DNA of 64,000 bases from Nocardia iowensis (lineage in GTDB: Bacteria > Actinomycetota > Actinomycetes > Mycobacteriales > Mycobacteriaceae). A model generated the notes under the pieces. It was given only the letters and a program-made list of their open reading frames with translations, did not search any database and was not told the origin of the DNA. The stretch is from positions 1,736,001 through 1,800,000 of the forward strand of contig NZ_CP078145.1 of NCBI RefSeq assembly GCF_019222765.1, written 5' to 3'. Shown here in pieces: positions 58,334 through 64,000 of this stretch. The position numbers and the translations under genes are program-made. Position 1 is the first letter of the stretch; each line of letters opens with the position of its first letter.

Positions 58334-59884
58334 ATGATCCGGCTGACCGATCCGCGGCCAGTGCCTTCTGCTCTAACCAGCCCTCGTCCGCTGCGGCCGG
58401 CGGCAGATGACCTACCCGATGATCGTCTCCGTGGCTGGCTTGTCACCGCATTTCTTACCACCATCGCGGCGATTACGCGTTTCATCAATCTGAATTATCC
58501 GACCGATGGTGGATATCCGGTATTCGATGAAAAGTATTACGCATCTCAGGCTTGGGAGATGTTGACCAATGGGATGTGGATCGATGACAATCCCGCGTTC
58601 CCGGTAATCGTTCATCCGCCGGTCGGTAAGATGGCGATCGCGCTCGGGGAAGCGATTTTCGGTTACAACGCATGGGGCTGGCGGTTTTCCGCTGCGGTAG
58701 CGGGAACCGTGTTGGTACTGATCGTGATCCGGATCGCGCGGAGGTTGGCGCGGTCGACCATGGTCGGCGCGATCGCTGGGATTCTGATGATCGCCGACGG
58801 GGTCACTTTTGTGCAATCCCGTATCGGTATGCTGGATATCTTTCTCGCGTTGTTCGCCACTGCGGCATTCGGCTGTCTCGTGGTGGACCGTGACGAACTT
58901 CGGGCGCGGATGGCGCATGCCGATCGGGCCGGTCGCACCACCTCGACGCCATATGGCCCAAGGCCGGGTGTGCGATGGTGGCGGTTCGCTGCCGGCCTAT
59001 TTCTAGGGCTTGCCTGCGGGACGAAATGGTCGGGAATCTACTTCGTGGTCGCGTTCTTTCTGCTGTGCCTGGTATTCAGTGCGACCATGCGGCGTTCCTA
59101 CGGTGTGACCCGGCCGTGGGTCGGCACCTTCGTGCGTGACCTGGTCCCCTCGCTGTATGCAATGATCGTCATTCCGCTGGGTGTCTACCTCGCCTCGTAC
59201 GGCGGTTGGTTTGCCAGTGAGACCGGTATCAACAGATATGCGGTCGGAAATCAAATCGGAACGGGCGGATTCTTTTCTTTCGTTCCCGATGCGCTGCGAT
59301 CCCTGTGGTATAACAGCGGCCAGGTTCTCAACTTCCACACGCATCTGACGAACTCGGCGGGTAACCACCATCCGTGGGAATCGAAGCCGTGGACGTGGCC
59401 CATGGGGCTGCGCCCGATGCTGTACTACTTTCCTGACCCTAATACGGCAAGCGGCTGCGGCTATTCGCCGTGCGTGAAAGCCATGATGCTGCTGGGAACA
59501 CCCGTCATCTGGTGGCTGGCATTGCCCGTGCTCTTTTGGGCTGCTTGGCGATCCATCACCCGTCGTGACTGGCGATACGCGACCGTACTGGTCGGCTACC
59601 TGGCGGCATGGCTGCCGTGGTTCGTGTCCCTGGATCGTCAGATGTATTTTTTCTACGCCACGGCGATGGCGCCGTTCCTGATGATGCTTCTCGCGATCGG
59701 GCTCGGCGATCTCGTCGGCCGGGCACCGCATTCCGACGAGCATCGGCGTTTGCGGCTGCTGGCTGTATGCCTGTACCTGGGAGTTGTAGTGGCCAACTTC
59801 GTCTGGATATGGCCGATTCTTACGGCGCTGCCGATTTCGATGGATACCTGGCAGCGAGAGTTGTGGTTGCCGAGTTGGCGGTAG
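58334..59884 (+). CDS. pmt: dolichyl-phosphate-mannose-type protein mannosyltransferase
   Basis: A 516-residue GT39 membrane glycosyltransferase. The catalytic loop FDEKYYASQAWEML lies near residue 65; a HPPVGKMAIALGEAIFGYN stretch and about ten helices follow. In mycobacteria Pmt (Rv1002c type) O-mannosylates secreted proteins using polyprenyl-phosphate mannose and acts with the Sec pathway. No Shine-Dalgarno is evident, so a leaderless start at 58334 is possible. Confidence 0.92.
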   Translation: MIRLTDPRPVPSALTSPRPLRPAADDLPDDRLRGWLVTAFLTTIAAITRFINLNYPTDGGYPVFDEKYYASQAWEMLTNGMWIDDNPAFPVIVHPPVGKMAIALGEAIFGYNAWGWRFSAAVAGTVLVLIVIRIARRLARSTMVGAIAGILMIADGVTFVQSRIGMLDIFLALFATAAFGCLVVDRDELRARMAHADRAGRTTSTPYGPRPGVRWWRFAAGLFLGLACGTKWSGIYFVVAFFLLCLVFSATMRRSYGVTRPWVGTFVRDLVPSLYAMIVIPLGVYLASYGGWFASETGINRYAVGNQIGTGGFFSFVPDALRSLWYNSGQVLNFHTHLTNSAGNHHPWESKPWTWPMGLRPMLYYFPDPNTASGCGYSPCVKAMMLLGTPVIWWLALPVLFWAAWRSITRRDWRYATVLVGYLAAWLPWFVSLDRQMYFFYATAMAPFLMMLLAIGLGDLVGRAPHSDEHRRLRLLAVCLYLGVVVANFVWIWPILTALPISMDTWQRELWLPSWR

Positions 59885-59888
59885 CGCG

Positions 59889-60560
59889 TCAGCCACCGTT
59901 CTGCGGTGTACAGCGTGCGCGCAGGGTGGGCACGCCGGGTCCCGCGAGGTCGTCGCAGTAGGCATGTCTGCCCGCCATTGCCATCGTGAGGGCGATGGTC
60001 GTCCCGCGAACCAAGGGCCCGGTGCCAACAGCGAAGGGACCGTCGGTCGCCTCGAGGTGAAGGCCCTCGATAATGCGGCGGCTGGCCACCGTGAAATCGC
60101 GACCGGCGAAGAACCGCGCAACCTCGGTGGTCGCCGCGACCGACGGTGTGCGCGTCAGCCCGAGCGGCCGCCGAATGTCCTGGGCATGGACAACCACCTC
60201 GCCGAGCCAAGCCGCCGTATGCCCCGACGGCGCGGTGGTGGACGTGACGACCGCCCGGAACCGTTCGAGAGTTTCGGCTGGCGTCGCCCCCCGATGCTCG
60301 GCCAGCCGCCGATCATTGTGCCGGTCGAAATCGAAGCGGGCACCGAGCACACTCACCAGCCACCGCACCCGCCCGATACTCGCCCCCGCGGTGAGATGCG
60401 CAACAACCTCCTCCACCACCCAGCGCCCGCACAACGACCGCCGCCCCCACTGCCCGTCATCCAGTCCCGCGAGATCCTCCACCAACGCGGCCCGTTCCGC
60501 ATGCGCCATAGCCCAAAGACTCTCGCGCGACACAACATCCGACACCGACGGTTCCTCCAC
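59889..60560 (-). CDS. mycothiol-dependent maleylpyruvate isomerase-family protein
   Basis: A 223-residue DinB/MDMPI-type four-helix protein. It shows ERAALVEDLAGLDDGQWGRRSLCGRWVVEEVVAHLTAG, where the helix His binds metal, and VVVHAQDIRRPLG and GPLVRGTTIALTMAMAGRHAYCDDL at the C-terminus. The family uses mycothiol as cofactor and includes maleylpyruvate isomerases, S-transferases and uncharacterised enzymes. Convergent with pmt, 4 bp apart. Confidence 0.85.
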   Translation of the reverse strand: MEEPSVSDVVSRESLWAMAHAERAALVEDLAGLDDGQWGRRSLCGRWVVEEVVAHLTAGASIGRVRWLVSVLGARFDFDRHNDRRLAEHRGATPAETLERFRAVVTSTTAPSGHTAAWLGEVVVHAQDIRRPLGLTRTPSVAATTEVARFFAGRDFTVASRRIIEGLHLEATDGPFAVGTGPLVRGTTIALTMAMAGRHAYCDDLAGPGVPTLRARCTPQNGG

Positions 60561-60719
60561 TTCGAGCGAAGCCGGCCAGCAAGGACGGCCCTACGACTGA
60601 TCCGCTCCCGGTGGGCGTGCGGTTCATCATTTGAGACGGTCGCGCTCGCTCGAATTCATCGGTCGTGCGGTGATCCCAGCCGTCGTGCGGATGGCGATGG
60701 TGCGCTTACCCAGTTGCGG

Positions 60720-61166
60720 CTACTTGCCGTCGTGGCGGTGCCCGATTTCCTTGGTGAGGGCGATGGCGTCGGTCAGCATTGCGGGGGCTTGGCTGCATTC
60801 GTCGGTGGTGATGTTCTTGGTGGTGCCGTTGCTATAGGTGACGGTCACGGTGAAGGAGAAGGCGTCGCGGCAGTCGTTTTCGGTGTAGGTGTCGTTCAAT
60901 GCCAGGAATTGCTCGCTGCCGACCAGGTCGAATAGGGGAGCGCGGCGCTGGTTGTCGACCTCGGCATCTACGGTGTAGACCTCGTTGACGCCGGCGAAGC
61001 CGCCGGTCTGGTTCACTTCGACGCGGGTCGGCTCCGGAGCCCCTGTCCCGGGCGGGGTTCCGCCGGAGCCGCTGCAAGCCGCCGCCGCGAGAAGCAGCGT
61101 GACGACTACTGCGGCCGGAAGAAACAGCAGTTGTGAGAGACCACGGCGGGACCGGAATTCGCCCAT
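60720..61166 (-). CDS. small secreted lipoprotein
   Basis: A 148-residue predicted lipoprotein with lipobox LAAAACSGSGG. The mature part has a VEVNQTGGFAGVNEVYTVDAEV segment and two later Cys (NDCRD, DECS), which may form a disulphide. It is acidic with a basic His/Lys tail (GHRHDGK). No domain is recognised. It is divergent from the NDH-2-like oxidoreductase, with 127 bp between. Confidence 0.72.
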   Translation of the reverse strand: MGEFRSRRGLSQLLFLPAAVVVTLLLAAAACSGSGGTPPGTGAPEPTRVEVNQTGGFAGVNEVYTVDAEVDNQRRAPLFDLVGSEQFLALNDTYTENDCRDAFSFTVTVTYSNGTTKNITTDECSQAPAMLTDAIALTKEIGHRHDGK

Positions 61167-61293
61167 ACCGCACAGTATCGGCGCCGGGTACGTCGAGACA
61201 ATGGAGCTCTCAACTGGGGAAAACTCGAGCGACTCCCGTGATGGTTATGACGCGCGTCACGTACTGTCACGTCTCGGGGGCCTGCGTTGTCCC

Positions 61294-62475
61294 ATGGACA
61301 TGACTGATCTCAACGACACCATCAAGGTCGTCGTCATCGGTGGCGGCTACGCCGGCACGGTGGCGGCCAATCATCTGCGGGTGCGCACCGACGTCGACGT
61401 CACCCTCGTCAACCCGCGCCCGAAATTCGTCGAACGAATTCGCCTGCACCAGTTCGTGGCCGGTACCAGCGAGGCCACCGCGGACTACCGCACGCTGCTC
61501 GGTGACGGCGTGCGGCTGGTAATCGACAGTGCCACCCACATCGACACCTCCGCCCGGACCGTGCGGCTCGCATCGGGCCGCGCACTCGACTACGACTACG
61601 TCATCTACGCAGTGGGCAGCACCGCGGCGCCGCCCGTCTCGGTGCCCGGCGCGGCCGAATTCGCTTACCCCATAGCGGAATGGGAGCACGCGCAACGGTT
61701 GCGCGCCGCCCTCGACGAAGTGCCCCCGGACGCCCCGATCACCATCGTCGGTGGTGGGCTCACCGGCATCGAGACCGCCGCCGAGCTGGCCGAACAGGGC
61801 CGCGTCGGCACGCTGGTCGGTGGCGGTCGACTGGCTCCTTCGTTCCTGGCACCGGCCCGGCGGTCGGTGGCCAAGTGGCTGGCCGGGCACGGGGTCGAGG
61901 TGCTCGAGTCCGCGAAGGTGGCCGAGGTGCGGCCGGACGAGGTGGTGCTGGCCGACGGCACCGTGCTGCCAAGCGCGGTCACCATCTGGACCGCGGGGTT
62001 CGTCGTGCCGGAGTTGGCCGCCCGCACCGGCCTGCGCACCGACGCGCTCGGCCGTCTCCGCACCGACGAGACGCTGACCAGCATCGACGACGACCGCATC
62101 ATCGCGGCCGGTGACGCCGCCGCACCGTCGGGGCAGCCGCTGCGGATGAGCTGCCAAGCCGCCGGACCCCTCGGCGCCCAAGCCGCCGAGACCGTGCTGA
62201 GCCGCATCGCAGGCGCGCAGCCCGCCGAGTTGGACGTGGCGTTCGTTGGCTCCGCTGTCAGCCTGGGGCGACGCGCCGCCACCATACAGTTCGCCCGCAA
62301 GGACGACACGGCGGTGAACTTCTACGTCGGCGGCCGTCTCGGTGCGCCGCTCAAGGAGGCGGCTTGCAAAGGCACGCTGTGGGGAATCCGCCGAGAAGCC
62401 CGCAAGCCGGGCTCGTACGTTTCTCTCAAGGGCGGTGGTAACCGGCTGGTGACCGAGGTCGGCACGAACCCGTGA
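61294..62475 (+). CDS. NDH-2-like FAD/NAD(P)-dependent oxidoreductase
   Basis: A 393-residue pyridine-nucleotide-disulphide-type flavoprotein. FAD site VVVIGGGYAGTVAANHL, NAD site ITIVGGGLTGIETAAEL, second FAD site RIIAAGDAAAPS. It resembles the oxidoreductases paired with ECF41/SigJ-type sigma factors in actinobacteria. Here the expected sigma gene is absent; only a 40-codon frame follows, overlapping by GTGA, then a flavodoxin. Confidence 0.85.
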   Translation: MDMTDLNDTIKVVVIGGGYAGTVAANHLRVRTDVDVTLVNPRPKFVERIRLHQFVAGTSEATADYRTLLGDGVRLVIDSATHIDTSARTVRLASGRALDYDYVIYAVGSTAAPPVSVPGAAEFAYPIAEWEHAQRLRAALDEVPPDAPITIVGGGLTGIETAAELAEQGRVGTLVGGGRLAPSFLAPARRSVAKWLAGHGVEVLESAKVAEVRPDEVVLADGTVLPSAVTIWTAGFVVPELAARTGLRTDALGRLRTDETLTSIDDDRIIAAGDAAAPSGQPLRMSCQAAGPLGAQAAETVLSRIAGAQPAELDVAFVGSAVSLGRRAATIQFARKDDTAVNFYVGGRLGAPLKEAACKGTLWGIRREARKPGSYVSLKGGGNRLVTEVGTNP

Positions 62476-62594
62476 CCACCGACGCCGAGCGGTTCACCCT
62501 GCCGTTGGCCACGGCCGCCTACGAAAATCTCTACCCCGCAACCGAACCCGACGATCCGCTGCAACGTCAGCCACTGAAAGGAACCCCATCATGA
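62472..62594 (+). CDS. 40-residue micro-ORF locked between two overlapping genes
   Basis: A GTG at 62472 overlaps the oxidoreductase stop (GTGA), and its TGA overlaps the flavodoxin ATG (ATGA). The product opens MTTDAERFTLPLATAAYEN and ends PLKGTPS. The first nine residues resemble the start of SigJ/ECF41-type sigma factors, whose genes usually follow such oxidoreductases. The frame may thus be a relic of a deleted sigma gene, or a genuine small protein. Double overlap favours translation, as the flavodoxin start needs a terminating ribosome. Confidence 0.5.
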   Translation: MTTDAERFTLPLATAAYENLYPATEPDDPLQRQPLKGTPS

Positions 62595-63064
62595 AGGCAA
62601 TCATCGTGTGCACCTCGGTATCTCACGGCAACACCAGGAGGATCGCCGAAGTCATGGGCCAGGTGCTCGACGCCCGTGTCGTCGACCCCGAGGAGGTCGA
62701 TATGGCGGAGCTCGCCACCTACGACCTGGTGGGGTTCGGCTCGGGAATCTTCCAGATGTCCTTCCATCCACGACTGCGCCAGTTCGTCCGTTCGCTGCCG
62801 AAAGAGCAGCGCCGCAAGGCATTCGTCTTCGCCACCAGCGGCATGCCCGAACCCCGTTTCCGGCGCTACACCCGCTCCTTCGCGCGACTGCTCGAACAAA
62901 AGGGCTTCGAAGTAGTCGACACCTTCACCTGCCGCGGCCTCGATACCTGGCTCCCCTTCAAACTCGTCGGCGGCGTCAGCAAGGGGCACCCCGACGCCAC
63001 CGACCTGACCGCCGCCCGCACGTTCGCCAAAAGCCTCCGAGCCCGGATCGGCGCCACGTCCTGA
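62591..63064 (+). CDS. flavodoxin-family protein
   Basis: A 157-residue flavodoxin. The FMN phosphate loop is TSVSHGNTRRIAEVM; a YDLVGFGSGIFQMSFHPRLRQFV segment and FVFATSGMPEPRF provide the other FMN loops. It carries electrons or acts as a quinone reductase, likely with the oxidoreductase of the same operon. An AAAGGAA site precedes the ATG. Confidence 0.87.
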   Translation: MKAIIVCTSVSHGNTRRIAEVMGQVLDARVVDPEEVDMAELATYDLVGFGSGIFQMSFHPRLRQFVRSLPKEQRRKAFVFATSGMPEPRFRRYTRSFARLLEQKGFEVVDTFTCRGLDTWLPFKLVGGVSKGHPDATDLTAARTFAKSLRARIGATS

Positions 63065-63090
63065 CTGGTCAGGCCCCAACTGCGGGTCCG

Positions 63091-64000
63091 TTAACGGATA
63101 TTCGGCAGGTCCCTGAGTTGCCTGCGGGAGGTGAGTCCGAGCTTGCGGAAGATGTTGCGCAGGTGGGCGTCTACTGTGCGTGGGCTGAGGAACAGGGTGG
63201 CGGCTACCTCTTTGGACGTGGCGCCGGTGGCGACCAGGCGGGCGATGTGCACCTCTTGCATGGTGAGTTCGTCGTAGGTGTCGGCGGAACGGCTGCGTGC
63301 CACTTCGCCGGTGCCGCGGAGTTCGGCGGCGGCGCGGTGAGCGAATGCCGCCATTCCGATCCCGGACAGGAGATCGTGGGCGGTGCGTAGCTGTTCGCGG
63401 GCGTCACGGCGTCTTCCGTTGCGGCGCAACCATTCCCCGTACAGCAGGTGGGCTCTGGCACGGTAGGGCGCTTCGGGACTTTCGGCTAGATATTCGATCG
63501 CCGCGCGGTAGTCGTCTTCGACGCCGGTGACCAGCGCTCGGGCGTACGCGGTGACGCCGAGACCCATGGGTGTTGCACTGGGCACTGTGCGTTCGGTCAG
63601 GGCTGCCAGCGCTTGCGCAGCCGCGTCGTGCTCGCCGCAGCGGATCGCCGCCTCCACCAGCTCGGGCAGCGCGATCCCGGCGAGGAAGAGATCCCCTGGC
63701 GCGGTGGCCTGTCGGGCGGCGGCCAGCGCGGCCGGGTAGTTCGCCAGTCCGTTGTGCAGCACGGCCGTCGCCCAGTGGACGTTGGCGATCATCAGGCCGG
63801 TAGTCGTTGCGGTCAGCGCCTTTTCGAAGAGCTTCGACGCCTCCTCGGCGTCACCGCGCATCGCGGCCAGGTGTAGTCGCGGGTACAGCGCTGGCGCGTC
63901 ACCGAAAGCGTCGGCGATCGCCTCCTCCTCGGCGATGGCCGACATCGCTTGTCCGAAGTCGCCGGTGAGCACGGCGGCGGTGGCCACCTGGGTCAGCCCG
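63091..64000 (-). CDS. LuxR-family regulator C-terminal part (LAL-type), cut by window edge
   Basis: Only the last 300 or so residues are present; the frame continues through the right edge. TPR-like helical repeats (DAEEASKLFEKALTA, YPAALAAARQAT, DAAAQALAALTE) precede a LuxR helix-turn-helix at the C-terminus (LTMQEVHIARLVATGATSKEVAATLFLSPRTVDAHLRNIFRKLG). This layout is typical of large ATP-binding LuxR regulators, with the ATPase upstream of this window. Convergent with the flavodoxin gene, 26 bp apart. Confidence 0.85.
   Translation of the reverse strand, partial: GLTQVATAAVLTGDFGQAMSAIAEEEAIADAFGDAPALYPRLHLAAMRGDAEEASKLFEKALTATTTGLMIANVHWATAVLHNGLANYPAALAAARQATAPGDLFLAGIALPELVEAAIRCGEHDAAAQALAALTERTVPSATPMGLGVTAYARALVTGVEDDYRAAIEYLAESPEAPYRARAHLLYGEWLRRNGRRRDAREQLRTAHDLLSGIGMAAFAHRAAAELRGTGEVARSRSADTYDELTMQEVHIARLVATGATSKEVAATLFLSPRTVDAHLRNIFRKLGLTSRRQLRDLPNIR

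Noticed and set aside
1..64000. Search for tRNA genes, CRISPR arrays, insertion sequences and attachment sites
   Set aside because: No cloverleaf-like segment, spaced direct-repeat array, transposase or integrase gene was seen by reading; a covariance and repeat scan would be needed to be certain.

Overview
This is chromosomal DNA from a high-GC, mycolic-acid actinobacterium, most likely Nocardia or a close relative. The evidence is the GC-rich third codon positions, many GTG starts, repeated ATGA/GTGA stop-start overlaps, an Lsr2 nucleoid protein, an MmpS-MmpL pair, a mycothiol-type (DinB/maleylpyruvate isomerase-like) protein, a cutinase, a Pmt protein mannosyltransferase and an F420/PPOX-type protein. 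No tRNA, rRNA, CRISPR array, insertion sequence or phage gene was seen. Both ends cut genes: an acyl-CoA-dehydrogenase-like flavin monooxygenase on the left and a LuxR-type regulator on the right.

Positions 1-10779 form a catabolic cluster. It holds a two-component flavin monooxygenase with its reductase, an IclR regulator, two family III CoA-transferases, an isochorismatase-type hydrolase, an HMG-CoA-lyase-like enzyme, a cyclase-type metallohydrolase, an MmgE/PrpD protein, a PPOX-fold protein, a membrane protein and a hydantoinase-type cyclic amidohydrolase. Five copies of one 17-bp operator, GTTTC-N7-GAAAC, lie only in the promoter gaps of this cluster and tie it into one IclR regulon. The enzyme set points to opening of an N-heterocycle or cyclic amide, then CoA activation and C-C cleavage. 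The substrate cannot be read from sequence.

Positions 10840-24543 carry cell-surface and secreted proteins: a DUF72 protein, a secretory lipase, a PucR-type regulator, DUF4254-type proteins, a GH43-like and a GH1-like secreted glycosidase, a cutinase-like esterase and an L,D-transpeptidase. Several very small genes lie among them. Two encode hydrophobic peptides of 27 and 29 residues, divergently arranged next to the cutinase. A pair of micro-ORFs lies beside the PucR gene. Positions 24698-35531 hold a TerD-AIM24 fusion, a copper amine oxidase/APC permease operon, a class I methyltransferase, a D-aminoacylase-type amidohydrolase with its TetR regulator, a crotonase and a MEDS/HATPase-STAS regulatory pair.

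Positions 35724-42746 hold a Tat-exported berberine-bridge-type flavoprotein, a TetR regulator with a perfect 18-bp operator, a small secreted protein with six G-x-D-R repeats, a carboxylesterase lipoprotein, a transglycosylase, a G1 (eqolisin) peptidase and a 61-residue free-standing sigma-70 region 1.1 domain. Positions 42754-49388 are an arsenic island: arsR-acr3-arsC on one strand, an ArsR-GNAT fusion, and a divergent operon of two flavoprotein monooxygenases flanking an MFS transporter, with repeated ArsR-type operators between.

Positions 49622-64000 are mixed: a TerD protein, an S1 protease, an M3 peptidase, lsr2 with a clear terminator, mmpS-mmpL, a phosphoesterase, a spermidine-synthase-like protein, pmt, a mycothiol-type protein, a lipoprotein, an NDH-2-like oxidoreductase, a 40-residue micro-ORF locked between two overlaps, a flavodoxin and the partial LuxR regulator.
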